Shown: positions 1-8,046, counted from the stretch's first letter. The stretch: 35,126 nt of DNA from Bacteroidia bacterium (GCA_030430845.1 JAUIKE010000083.1:1-35126); one strand, 5' to 3'. Notes: generated by a model not told the origin, from the letters alone. Numbers and translations: made by a program.

Positions 1-212
1 AAATCAGGCGGGAATTCGAGTAAAGCCAACTCAAAGTCCCCGAAGGTAAATTTGATGGGTTGCCCAGGGGAGAGAAAGAGTAAACGATCCTGAAAGTCAG
101 TGTATTTCTTAAAGTCCACTTCAATCGATCCATAACCGGATTTTATCCAGAGCATGACGTGCTTTGGAAAAGATAAAATGGAACCTAAATCCGGATGGAG
201 TGTCTTAAACAT
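1..212 (-). CDS. AraC-type transcriptional regulator, N-terminal part (cut by left edge)
   Basis: The reverse strand reads from an ATG at 212-210 without a stop to the window edge, giving about 70 residues (starting MFKTLHPDLGSI). The segment contains FPKHVMLWIKSG and later LLFLSPGQPIKF, a pattern I associate with the N-terminal cupin-like sensor half of AraC-family regulators in Bacteroidota; the DNA-binding half would lie outside the window. It is divergent from the membrane-protein gene at 341, with a 128-bp gap between the starts. The ORF is incomplete, so no helix-turn-helix can be seen and the family call is an inference from the N-terminal pattern only. Confidence 0.55.
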   Translation of the reverse strand, partial: MFKTLHPDLGSILSFPKHVMLWIKSGYGSIEVDFKKYTDFQDRLLFLSPGQPIKFTFGDFELALLEFPPD

Positions 213-340
213 TATTACAGTGCTTTTCTTTAATATTTGATGAAGGGCAGAAAAGTTTACTAAACCTTAAGTCCAATTCCTGAAAGGTGCCTGTAACCCT
301 CGGAGCCCTTCCCATCGTCATAGCACCATAATACCCAATT

Positions 341-1021
341 ATGCTCCGACTCAAGATTACCCTTCGCTATTGTGTTGCCTTTTACTGCATTATCATGTTG
401 TATACCTCTCTGCATGAGCTGGTTCATCACTTTGCCGGCTATATCATTTGTGGAGATTGGGGGTACAAGACCTTCAATTATTTTGAAACAGCTTGTGAAG
501 GCACCCGGAAAACTTATTTAGCTACCTATGCCGGTCCCTTATTCACCTATATAATCATGTACGTGGGGATGTATTTCCTAAAGCCTTCTTCGACCAACTA
601 TCAAAAACACCTGGGCTTTGCGCTTATTTTTGCTCAACTCCCTTTTCAGCGCATGATCGGGCCGCTGATGAAAATGAATGACGAATATTATGCTACGGTC
701 AAATTATTTGGGGCGAGCCCCCTCAACTACTGGCTGGTAAGTATTATCATTTTTGCCATTTGCATTGCTCCCTTGGTACGAGCCTATCAGGTAATTGAGA
801 ATAAGCGAGCCTGGGCCTGGTTTTTGTTCTATTTTCTGCTGTTTCCCTATTTGCTCTGGGGGCCTTTCTTCGGAGGTATGGAGTATTTAATGGTACAAAA
901 AGGCGTGCTGGATCAGACGATTATCGGGATCGGACTTTTGTTCATCATTAATGAGGTGGTGACGATTGTACTGCATTTGTTGACGAAAAGGGATATTGAG
1001 CCCGGGCGTTTATCCGGGTAG
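341..1021 (+). CDS. Multi-pass membrane protein with HELVH motif, M50-like putative metalloprotease
   Basis: This 226-residue protein has about six hydrophobic segments (roughly residues 8-24, 60-78, 88-105, 128-148, 158-175 and 193-215). Residues 25-29 read HELVH at the end of the first membrane segment, and ATYAGPLF follows at about 61-68. An HExxH inside a membrane helix followed by a Gly-Pro segment resembles the site-2-protease (M50) layout, in which zinc is bound by two His and a later Asp. A clear third metal ligand (the N/D-x-x-x-x-D region) is not obvious, so activity is uncertain. It could equally be a zinc-binding membrane protein without protease activity. It is the gene next to the CRISPR leader but shows no resemblance to any Cas protein. 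No strong ribosome-binding site is seen. Confidence 0.55.
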   Translation: MLRLKITLRYCVAFYCIIMLYTSLHELVHHFAGYIICGDWGYKTFNYFETACEGTRKTYLATYAGPLFTYIIMYVGMYFLKPSSTNYQKHLGFALIFAQLPFQRMIGPLMKMNDEYYATVKLFGASPLNYWLVSIIIFAICIAPLVRAYQVIENKRAWAWFLFYFLLFPYLLWGPFFGGMEYLMVQKGVLDQTIIGIGLLFIINEVVTIVLHLLTKRDIEPGRLSG

Positions 1022-1535
1022 TTCTTCCTGATGTTTTTTTTAGTGCCGTGCAGGAAAATAAGGCAGGACGCCGATTTCACAAACACTCAAAGAAAATGCT
1101 TATATTGAAGTGGTTTAAAGTTCTTTGACATATGGCCCGGAACGACTTTTTTCCGGAAATACATTAGGAAAATTCAAATAACACAGAAAGTGTCAACATT
1201 ATGTTAAGTAGGATTTTGGATTTTCCTCTGTAAGTTTTTCTTTATCAATAGAAAACACATAACTGAAAAAGGCACTGCCGAAAAAACCTCATATATGAAA
1301 ATAAAAATATATTTTTTGTGTCAAAATTGGACATAAACGGCTGAAAATGAGTCAATTAATGTTTTTTGTTTAATATCAAAATTTTCATTTAAGTGGAAAA
1401 AGTATCGAAATACGAAAATGTTAAAAAATGTTAATTGTGTTAAGGTTCGGAATTTCGGCCGATCATTTTGTTGCATAAAGGATATGTATTATATTGTCTT
1501 TCTGCTCGTTAAGCAACATATTAAAAGTCTTTGCG
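1022..1535 (+). promoter_or_regulatory. CRISPR leader region
   Basis: About 510 bp without a credible gene lies between the membrane-protein gene and the first repeat. It becomes very AT-rich from about 1080 and has many short A and T runs. The array's degenerate repeats are at the other end, so this side should be the leader, where new spacers enter and from which the array is transcribed rightwards. A TTCTTTGACATATG segment near 1121-1134 is notable but not assigned. Confidence 0.65.
1467..1496 (+). promoter_or_regulatory. Candidate promoter of the CRISPR array
   Basis: TTTG at 1467-1470 is followed after 19 nt by TATATTG at 1490-1496, one T short of the Bacteroidetes -7 consensus TAnnTTTG at the usual spacing from a -33 TTTG. 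Transcription would start near 1502, about 34 nt before the first repeat. This is a visual match only. Confidence 0.4.
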
Positions 1536-2625
1536 GTATGAGTGGTATCCAGTAATAGATAGGACTAAGACGCAAAGTGGGCTTTTAATGTACTTATCGC
1601 TTGTGGGTATGAGTGGTATCCAGTAATAGATAGGACTAAGACCGACTGGAAATAGTTCCATCATTGGTTCGGTCGTGTATGAGTGGTATCCAGTAATAGA
1701 TAGGACTAAGACGCTTGGTACGTTTTCATGGTACTTCTAGCTTTAGTTGTATGAGTGGTATCCAGTAATAGATAGGACTAAGACTATAACTTTTTCTTTT
1801 CCTTTTTCCTTCTTAAGTGTATGAGTGGTATCCAGTAATAGATAGGACTAAGACGCTTACTGAAATTTTGAACGTGAACATCCAGTGTATGAGTGGTATC
1901 CAGTAATAGATAGGACTAAGACAATTGATTAAAATACATCTCGTAATCCGCCCTAAGTATGAGTGGTATCCAGTAATAGATAGGACTAAGACAGTATTCA
2001 TCATTTTCTTCAGTCTTCCACTCTAGTGGTATGAGTGGTATCCAGTAATAGATAGGACTAAGACGGTCAAGTGCATACCAATCTTCCATCCGGGAAGTAT
2101 GAGAGGTATCCAGTAATAGATAGGACTAAGACGCTGGTGGAACGCTTGGCCATTTCTGATTGCTTGCGTATGAGTGGTATCCAGTAATAGATAGGACTAA
2201 GACGGTTCAACTCGTTATTGTACGTGTATTGACGATTGGTATGAGTGGTATCCAGTAATAGATAGGACTAAGACAAAATTCACTAAATGCAGAATCTACG
2301 GTTAACATAGTATGAGAGGTATCCAGTAATAGATAGGACTAAGACAGTACGAGATCATTGTATCGTCACCTTCTGGGAAGTATGAGAGGTATCCAGTAAT
2401 AGATAGGACTAAGACTAAATCTCCCTCATCCTTTAATAATTTAACCATTGTATGAGAGGTATCCAGTAATAGATAGGACTAAGACACCACCAGGGTTAGC
2501 CCTATGTAGATGTCCGCTAAGTATGAGAGGTATCCAGTAATAGATAGGACTAAGACAAAATCGATCCATGATATTTTCGTAATTGTGATTAGTATGAGAG
2601 GTATCCAGTAATAGATAGGACTAAG
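1536..2625 (+). CRISPR. CRISPR array, 16 repeats of 36 nt and 15 spacers of 32-36 nt
   Basis: Repeats start at 1536, 1607, 1677, 1749, 1819, 1887, 1957, 2029, 2097, 2168, 2239, 2310, 2380, 2450, 2521 and 2592. The repeat begins GTATGAGTGGTATCC and ends GGACTAAGAC. Copies 1-8, 10 and 11 have GAGTGG at positions 5-10; copies 9 and 12-16 have GAGAGG. The last copy matches only through 2625 and loses its terminal AC. All spacers differ. Degeneracy at the right end and the AT-rich left flank give rightward transcription. In that direction the last 8 nt of the repeat, ACTAAGAC, would form a crRNA 5' tag of the type I/III kind (8 nt ending in AC). I cannot assign the repeat to a subtype, and it has only weak internal dyad symmetry. 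No cas1, cas2 or effector gene is in the window, so the array is either remote from its cas locus, served in trans, or an orphan. Confidence 0.98.
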
Positions 2626-2678
2626 CTGGGAGGAAGGTTTCTCAATGCTTTATTAATCAAAGCGATATGTTTTTTGTC

Positions 2679-2874
2679 TGAACCGCTGATTTCCACAGAT
2701 TGGGCGGATTGCACAGAGCGGGCTGTTGGCCTCCCAGGCCAACGGCCCGCTCTGTGTGAGGCTCACGGAAGCCCTCGCCAAGAGGAGCGTCCCGTTTCAT
2801 CCGTTCTGATCGGTGATCCAGACAATATGCCGGATTCTGCGCAATCGGTAGAATCAGTCAGTATCTGTGGTTCA
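2679..2874. repeat. MITE/REP-like palindromic element downstream of the CRISPR array
   Basis: The ends are imperfect inverted repeats: TGAACC at 2679 pairs with GGTTCA at 2869-2874, and the inner GATTGCACAGA near 2707-2717 pairs with TCTGCGCAATC near 2836-2846. Inside is a strong hairpin at 2712-2756: 21 paired positions including one T-G, with loop CCC. An open reading frame across this element is an artefact of the palindrome. Segments like 'ccgctgatttccacagat' are familiar from Bacteroidota intergenic DNA. The stretch 2626-3006 otherwise holds only two exact 12-bp copies of CTACCCAATACC (2916-2927 and 2930-2941). Confidence 0.6.
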
Positions 2875-3006
2875 AAAGAAAGGGAACAGGCAATAGATCC
2901 CTTACCTCATACTCACTACCCAATACCCGCTACCCAATACCATTATGTCTGATTTTTCTTCTATATTTACACACATACCTATAGTTTGAATAATTCTGAC
3001 ATATCG

Positions 3007-5703
3007 ATGAACCTAACATTTAAAATACGTTACCGAACTACTTTCGGCCAACAGTTGTTGGTCTGCGGCAATCACCCACAATTGGGTGATAACGATCCGG
3101 ACAAAGCTGCCTTTATGCAATTTGCAAATGAGGAAGAATGGCGTTTGACGCTGGACTTGGAGGTCAAGGACAGCCTGGAATTGGAGTACTACTATATTTT
3201 CAGAAATGAAAAAGAAGGATATGCCTATCCTGAATATAAAAAGCGGCAAATATCTCTAAAGGCCGATCAACATCTATTTGTTGAGCTTAGAGACACCTGG
3301 AGCAGCCCGGGGCTGACGGATTATGCTTTTGACACCCAAGCCTTTGATGTTTTATTGCCCAAACCGCAGCGAGATCCTATTCTCCTGACGACTCCTTTCA
3401 ATGCTGTTTTTGAGATTACCGCTCCACTTATGCCAGAGCACCAGACGCTTTGTCTGAGCGGGAGCCATCCCGGCCTGGGAGGCTGGAATACGGAATGGCC
3501 GGTGCTAATGAAGCAGGTCGGTCAAAATCGCTGGCGGGCCCAGGTACAGCTGATGCCTTTTAAAGGCCGCCTGGAGTATAAGTACGGGATGTACGATGTG
3601 CAGCAGCAACAATTTATCGGCTTTGAAGGGGGAGACAATCGGGAGCTGATATTAGACGGAGGCCACCGAAATGGCTTTTTGAAAGTGTCGGATGAAGGTT
3701 TTCATCGTTCCTTGTCGGGTAGTTGGCGCGGAACGGGCGTTGCTATCCCCGTATTTTCTTTACGATCAGAGCAAGGAATGGGGGTAGGAGAATTTCTCGA
3801 CTTGAAGCTGATGGCTGATTGGGGCGCCGGTGTGGGGATGAAAATGATCCAGATCCTGCCTATCAATGATACAACGGCGGCACACACCTGGATAGACTCT
3901 TATCCGTATGCTGCTATCTCTGTTTTTGCGCTCCATCCACTGTACCTGAACATTGATGCTTTACCTTTTGCAGACAAAGGAGATCTGCCCAAGCGGATTG
4001 CTGTAGCCCGGGAAAAGCTCAATAAGGAAGCTCATGTCGATTACGAAGCGGTCATGAACAGCAAGTGGGATTTCGTTCGTGAAATTTTTAAGGAAAATCA
4101 GAAGGCCTTACTGGCCGACAAAGGTTTTAAGGAATATTTTACAGAAAACAAACACTGGCTGGTGCCCTATGCGGCATTTTGTTATTTAAGAGATAAATAC
4201 GAAACTTCCGATTTTTCCAAATGGGAAGATCACAAAAACTATAAAAAGACGCTGATCAATAAACTGGTCAGCTCCAGGTCGGAGGTATATGGCGAAATTG
4301 CACTTCACTACTTCGTTCAGTACCAGCTACACCTGCAACTGTCGGAAGCGGTGGAGTATGTTCATCAGAAAAAACTGATATTAAAAGGAGACATCCCGAT
4401 CGGTATTTACCGCTACAGCGTAGATGCCTGGGTGGCGCCCGAATTATACCATATGGAAATGCAGGCAGGCGCTCCGCCCGATGATTTTTCCAGAAAAGGC
4501 CAGAACTGGGGCTTTCCGACCTACAACTGGGACAGGATGGCTGCGGATCATTACGATTGGTGGAAGCGCCGGTTTAGCCAGCTATCGCTCTATTTCGATG
4601 CTTTCCGGATTGATCACATTCTGGGGTTTTTCCGTATTTGGCAGGTGCCCTTGCAGGAAGTAGAAGGCTTGATGGGCTTTTTTGAACCATCTATCCCTAT
4701 CCATGTGGATGAATTTGCACAGTGGGGCATTCCGTTTGACTATGATCGGCTCTGTAGGCCGTATATTACGGAAGTGGTTCTGGAGCAATTGTTTGGAGAA
4801 AAAGCAGCAGCGGTAAAAAAACAGTATCTGGAAGAAGATGCCGGGGGCAAGCTGGTATTCAAAAAGACTTACGATAATCAGCGGAAGATCGAAGCGCATT
4901 TTAAGAAGAAAAAAGAGACGGAAGAAAACCTACAATTGCGTGATAAATTATATGAACTCAGTTCGAATCTCCTCTTTTTAGAAGTAGAAGGATCAGACCG
5001 CACGCAGTTTCATCCCCGGGCAGTGTTCAAGTTTACGTCCTCCTTCCAGCATTTGCCGGGGGGGCTTCAGAACCAATGCCAGGAATTGTACAACGAATAC
5101 TTTTACAAACGGCATGAGGAATTTTGGCGGGTACACGGCCTGAAGAAGCTGCCACAGCTCCGGGCTGCTACGAATATGCTGATTTGTGGGGAAGACCTCG
5201 GTATGGTACCGCAATGTGTACCGGAGGTGATGGAGCAGTTGGGGATATTGAGCCTGGAAGTCCAGCGGATGCCCAAAAGGGTAGGAGAGACGTTCTTCCA
5301 TCCGAAAACGGCCCCGTATTTGTCGGTTGTAACGCCTTCGTCGCATGATACGTCCACGATCAGAGGTTGGTGGGAAGAGGATCGGGCACTTATTCAAAGA
5401 TTTTACCAGGAAATGCTGGGGCAGTCCGGCAAGGCGCCCGAGTCCTGTAGTCCGGAAATTGTTACGGCCATCATTCGGCAGCATTTGCATTCACCGGCTA
5501 TGTGGGCAGTACTGCCGATCCAGGATTTCCTGGGGATTTCAGACGTTCTCAGGCATCCGGACCCAAACGCTGAACGGATTAATATTCCAGCAAATATTCC
5601 TCACTATTGGAGGTATCGCATGCACTTGACGATGGAAAGTTTGGTGGAAGAAAGCGCTTTTAATGACCGGATTAAGCACTATTTGTGGTTAGCGGGGAGG
5701 TAG
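3007..5703 (+). CDS. malQ: 4-alpha-glucanotransferase, DPE2-type GH77 with two N-terminal starch-binding domains
   Basis: The enzyme transfers glucan segments between alpha-1,4-glucans (disproportionation) in cytosolic glycogen or maltose metabolism. Residues about 1-95 and 120-235 are two CBM20-like starch-binding domains; the second has SGSHPGLGGW and RLEYKYGMYD. The GH77 barrel follows from about 240. The three catalytic acids are visible: nucleophile Asp536 in FDAFRIDHILGFF, acid/base Glu729 in GEDLGMVP, and Asp781 in SSHDTSTIRGWW. The nucleophile-to-acid distance is 193 residues, against about 47 in short MalQ enzymes, so about 145 residues are inserted. Tandem CBM20 plus this insertion is the layout of plant cytosolic DPE2. 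I chose ATG 3007 (898 residues) because translation starts directly with the first CBM20 strand; an upstream TTG at 2986 would add seven residues. There is no signal peptide. The gene stands alone and ends in a strong terminator. Confidence 0.93.
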   Translation: MNLTFKIRYRTTFGQQLLVCGNHPQLGDNDPDKAAFMQFANEEEWRLTLDLEVKDSLELEYYYIFRNEKEGYAYPEYKKRQISLKADQHLFVELRDTWSSPGLTDYAFDTQAFDVLLPKPQRDPILLTTPFNAVFEITAPLMPEHQTLCLSGSHPGLGGWNTEWPVLMKQVGQNRWRAQVQLMPFKGRLEYKYGMYDVQQQQFIGFEGGDNRELILDGGHRNGFLKVSDEGFHRSLSGSWRGTGVAIPVFSLRSEQGMGVGEFLDLKLMADWGAGVGMKMIQILPINDTTAAHTWIDSYPYAAISVFALHPLYLNIDALPFADKGDLPKRIAVAREKLNKEAHVDYEAVMNSKWDFVREIFKENQKALLADKGFKEYFTENKHWLVPYAAFCYLRDKYETSDFSKWEDHKNYKKTLINKLVSSRSEVYGEIALHYFVQYQLHLQLSEAVEYVHQKKLILKGDIPIGIYRYSVDAWVAPELYHMEMQAGAPPDDFSRKGQNWGFPTYNWDRMAADHYDWWKRRFSQLSLYFDAFRIDHILGFFRIWQVPLQEVEGLMGFFEPSIPIHVDEFAQWGIPFDYDRLCRPYITEVVLEQLFGEKAAAVKKQYLEEDAGGKLVFKKTYDNQRKIEAHFKKKKETEENLQLRDKLYELSSNLLFLEVEGSDRTQFHPRAVFKFTSSFQHLPGGLQNQCQELYNEYFYKRHEEFWRVHGLKKLPQLRAATNMLICGEDLGMVPQCVPEVMEQLGILSLEVQRMPKRVGETFFHPKTAPYLSVVTPSSHDTSTIRGWWEEDRALIQRFYQEMLGQSGKAPESCSPEIVTAIIRQHLHSPAMWAVLPIQDFLGISDVLRHPDPNAERINIPANIPHYWRYRMHLTMESLVEESAFNDRIKHYLWLAGR

Positions 5704-5706
5704 GGT

Positions 5707-5763
5707 AATTATAAAGAAAAAGGAAAGGCTGCCATTGGCAGCCTTTCCTTTTTCTTTATAATT
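5707..5763. terminator. Bidirectional terminator, perfect 27-bp hairpin
   Basis: The arms 5707-5733 and 5737-5763 pair perfectly around loop ATT. The A/T-rich outer stem supplies T-runs in both directions. It serves malQ (stop 5701-5703) and the convergent gene whose stop codon (5756-5758) lies inside the right arm. Confidence 0.9.
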
Positions 5764-6589
5764 TCTGGAAGTAAAAATACTTATTGTCTGTACAGTAACT
5801 CTGGCCGATGATAGCTAAGGGCTGTTCAAGCACCAGTTCATCCAAATCAATGTGTTTGATTTTGATGGCCTGAGTCGCAGCCTGGCCGGCATCATCTTTA
5901 CAATGCAAGTAAATATATCTGCCATCTTTTGAGACCTCCCACTGGCCGGATTCCTGGAAGTTAACCTCTTCATTGCTGACGATGGTTTTTTCGAAGCGGC
6001 CGTCAGCACCGAAGTTGAACAGGACTTGCACTCCTTCGAGCGTAGTAGCGGGAATTTCAGGATTGCCGGCATCTTTCAGTTTTACCTGTGGAAGCATGTT
6101 TTCCCATTTTCCAACTAGATCTTCCCGAATATTATCCAAGTTGTTTTTAGATTTTGGAGAGATAAAGTCAAATGAATGGATCAAGCGGTTCTCCACATCA
6201 GACAATACGATGCCGTCACAATTCGGGGCGATGATAAAGGTTTCACCTTGATTTTTGCCTGTATTTAACAGCAGGTATAAATGCCCGGCATGCTCTTCTA
6301 CGTTCCAAAAGATCTCTTCTTTTTGATACAATTGCTCATTGGACTCGCGGATACGCTCTCCGCGGCCGGAAGGAGCAAAGGTGATCATTTCTTTTACAAA
6401 ATCGTGTTTCGTTTCGTCAAGCCACAGGCCGGAAGTAAGGTCTTGCTTCAATTGCTCAACAAGTGAAAGTGATGGATCGATGTTTTCATAAGATGATCTA
6501 CATCGAAAGCTGTCATGACTGATTGGTTGGTTGGCGTACATAAATATAGCGACCAACATGCCAATACAGGTTGTTAGGGTTGATTTCAT
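5756..6589 (-). CDS. Secreted protein of unknown function with two lipocalin-like repeats
   Basis: The 277-residue product starts with a signal-peptide-like segment (MKSTLTTCIGMLVAIFMYA). Two similar halves follow. Each opens with a G-x-W element (SGLWLDET near 53; VGKWENML near 159), then a beta-rich stretch with FAPSGR or FNFGADGRF, an E-x-W or G-Q-W element and a closing 'hydrophobic-x-L' strand. This is the pattern of lipocalin-like domains that Bacteroidota use for small exported or envelope proteins, but I do not recognise a named family. The stop codon lies within the shared terminator hairpin. The start at 6589 is the first ATG before the signal sequence. Function unknown. Confidence 0.6.
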   Translation of the reverse strand: MKSTLTTCIGMLVAIFMYANQPISHDSFRCRSSYENIDPSLSLVEQLKQDLTSGLWLDETKHDFVKEMITFAPSGRGERIRESNEQLYQKEEIFWNVEEHAGHLYLLLNTGKNQGETFIIAPNCDGIVLSDVENRLIHSFDFISPKSKNNLDNIREDLVGKWENMLPQVKLKDAGNPEIPATTLEGVQVLFNFGADGRFEKTIVSNEEVNFQESGQWEVSKDGRYIYLHCKDDAGQAATQAIKIKHIDLDELVLEQPLAIIGQSYCTDNKYFYFQKL

Positions 6590-6770
6590 CCTTCAAAGAT
6601 TTTCAGTCGGGTTTAAAACTTTAATTCAGTGTTTATTCAGATGTATTTTGGGTGAGTGGTGCCAAAAATCCATCCGTCTAAACTCTACTGCAATACAACT
6701 GTTTTTTTTGTACTTTAAGGTGAAGCGAACTTCAAATTTTTGTTAAATCGAAACAGTTGCTAAGTTGTCG

Positions 6771-6812
6771 GTCTATTAAATAAGTTTCGGGTGATTTCTT
6801 TATCTAATAGAC
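6771..6812. repeat. Weak inverted repeat in the gap before recO
   Basis: GTCTATTA at 6771-6778 pairs with TAATAGAC at 6805-6812 around a partly complementary interior. It lies in the AT-rich 322-bp gap between the divergent gene at 5756-6589 and recO. Apart from this I see nothing definite in 6590-6911; no good TAnnTTTG was found close to either start. Confidence 0.3.
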
Positions 6813-6911
6813 TTTATAAACGCAAAAAGGTTGCAAGAAATTCCAAATATTTTTCGGTTTGTTATGTTAAAAAATTATTAAAGCAAATAATATATTGCGA
6901 AGGAAATTTTA

Positions 6912-7652
6912 ATGTTTTTTCTACAAATGATTACAAAAACCAGAGGAATCGTTTTCCGGGCGATAAAATATGGAGAAACAAGCCTGATCACCGAAATTTA
7001 TACGGAGCAGAACGGCTTGCAAAAATACATCATCAATGGGGTTCGTTCGGCGAAGGCCAGGACGAAGGCCAGCCTGTTGCAGGTGATGTCCTTGCTGGAT
7101 CTGGTAGTGTATCAGCGAGCCGATAAGCAATTAAATCGTATCAAGGAAGTTAGGCCGGCCTATGTATTTCAGCAAATTCCTTTTGATATCCGAAAAGGGG
7201 CGGTAGGTTTATTTATGGCCGAGATGGCCCGCAAGACCATACGGGAGGAAGAGTCGAACCTTCGGATGTTTAATTTTTTGTTTGATTCTTTTTGTTTGCT
7301 GGACGAGACCTCTGCTCCGATCGCGAATTTCCATTTGTGTTTTTTATTGCAATTGAGTCAGTACTTAGGTTTTGCTCCGGGAGGGGATTATGGTGAGGAA
7401 ACGCCGATTTTTGATTTGCGGGAAGGGCTGTATGTACCAGGCAGTCCTGCGAGTCATGCTTATGTAGAAGGGGAGTGCAGTGCGGCCTTGTACGATTTGA
7501 TCCGGTCCAACTTAAAAGAGGCTCACCAAGTGAAGATCAGCTCGGAGAACCGGCGATTGTTGTTGCGTCATTTAATCGATTTTTATCGACTGCATATAGA
7601 AAACTTACCAGCCATTAATTCGCATGATATTTTGCAAGAGGTGTTTGGGTGA
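6912..7652 (+). CDS. recO: DNA repair protein RecO
   Basis: RecO anneals single strands and loads RecA together with RecR in RecF-pathway repair. The N-terminal OB-fold segment has the family signature KTRGIVFRAIKYGETSLITEIYTEQNGL, with NGVRSAKARTK following; the rest is the helical C-terminal domain, about the usual family length (246 residues). The four-cysteine zinc motif found in some RecO proteins is absent. Two starts are possible. ATG 6912 has an upstream AAGGAA at a good distance, and ATG 6927 (MITKTRG) matches the usual family start. I keep 6912 because of the ribosome-binding site, with low certainty. It is convergent with the LysM gene. Confidence 0.9.
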   Translation: MFFLQMITKTRGIVFRAIKYGETSLITEIYTEQNGLQKYIINGVRSAKARTKASLLQVMSLLDLVVYQRADKQLNRIKEVRPAYVFQQIPFDIRKGAVGLFMAEMARKTIREEESNLRMFNFLFDSFCLLDETSAPIANFHLCFLLQLSQYLGFAPGGDYGEETPIFDLREGLYVPGSPASHAYVEGECSAALYDLIRSNLKEAHQVKISSENRRLLLRHLIDFYRLHIENLPAINSHDILQEVFG

Positions 7653-7907
7653 GCGAGGTGGAATTGTGAAATTATAAGTATTTAATTAAAAAAAATAGTG
7701 ATCAATAAGTTTTTGAAGATTTGCTAAGTGATTGCCTTTCTAAAATAATCTTGGAGTATCCTCTACTATTTTGATCAATTTTCCCCTATTTTTTGGACAA
7801 GTTTGAGAAAAAAAATGCTTTAAATGCTCGGGTTCTGAGTAGAGTAGTTGAATTAAGTGATTGATTATTAGTTGAGTATGAGACTGCAATGGAAGGTGTT
7901 TTGTGTC

Positions 7908-7949
7908 TTTTTAGACCTCAAAGGTCTCGAGACCTTTGAGGTCTAAAAA
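7908..7949. repeat. Perfect 42-bp palindrome (TTAGACCT family)
   Basis: The 21-bp arms are fully complementary with the dyad between 7928 and 7929 (AGGTCTCGAGACCT at the centre). A diverged relative with the same TTAGACCT...AGGTCTAA ends is at 31756-31792, so this looks like a dispersed repeat. It lies in the 394-bp recO/LysM gap, which also holds the terminator at 7987-8023; I see nothing else there. Confidence 0.75.
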
Positions 7950-7986
7950 CTCCGAGTGCATATTTCATGCAAAAAATAAATAAAAA

Positions 7987-8023
7987 AAAACGGCCACGCA
8001 AAAACATGCTGCGCGGCCGTTTT
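7987..8023 (-). terminator. Rho-independent terminator of the LysM gene
   Basis: The stem pairs 7987-8000 with 8010-8023 with one A/C mismatch; the loop is 8001-8009. On the minus strand it is followed by a run of nine T (7982-7990 read in reverse), the classical form for the leftward gene ending at 8047. Rightward transcripts get four T, so it may also stop recO. Confidence 0.8.
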
Positions 8024-8046
8024 AACGCTAAATAATCACCGTATGT

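Noticed and set aside
1813..2004. 63-codon open frame on the minus strand in the CRISPR array
   Set aside because: It is made only of repeats and spacers; the peptide repeats itself with the array period.
1572..2591. Self-targeting spacers within the window
   Set aside because: Apart from the partial inverted match of spacer 1 to the leader, I saw no spacer matching a gene here; a real search was not possible.
2674..2952. 92-codon open frame after the array
   Set aside because: It runs through the palindromic element and its hairpin, has no family pattern and no ribosome-binding site.
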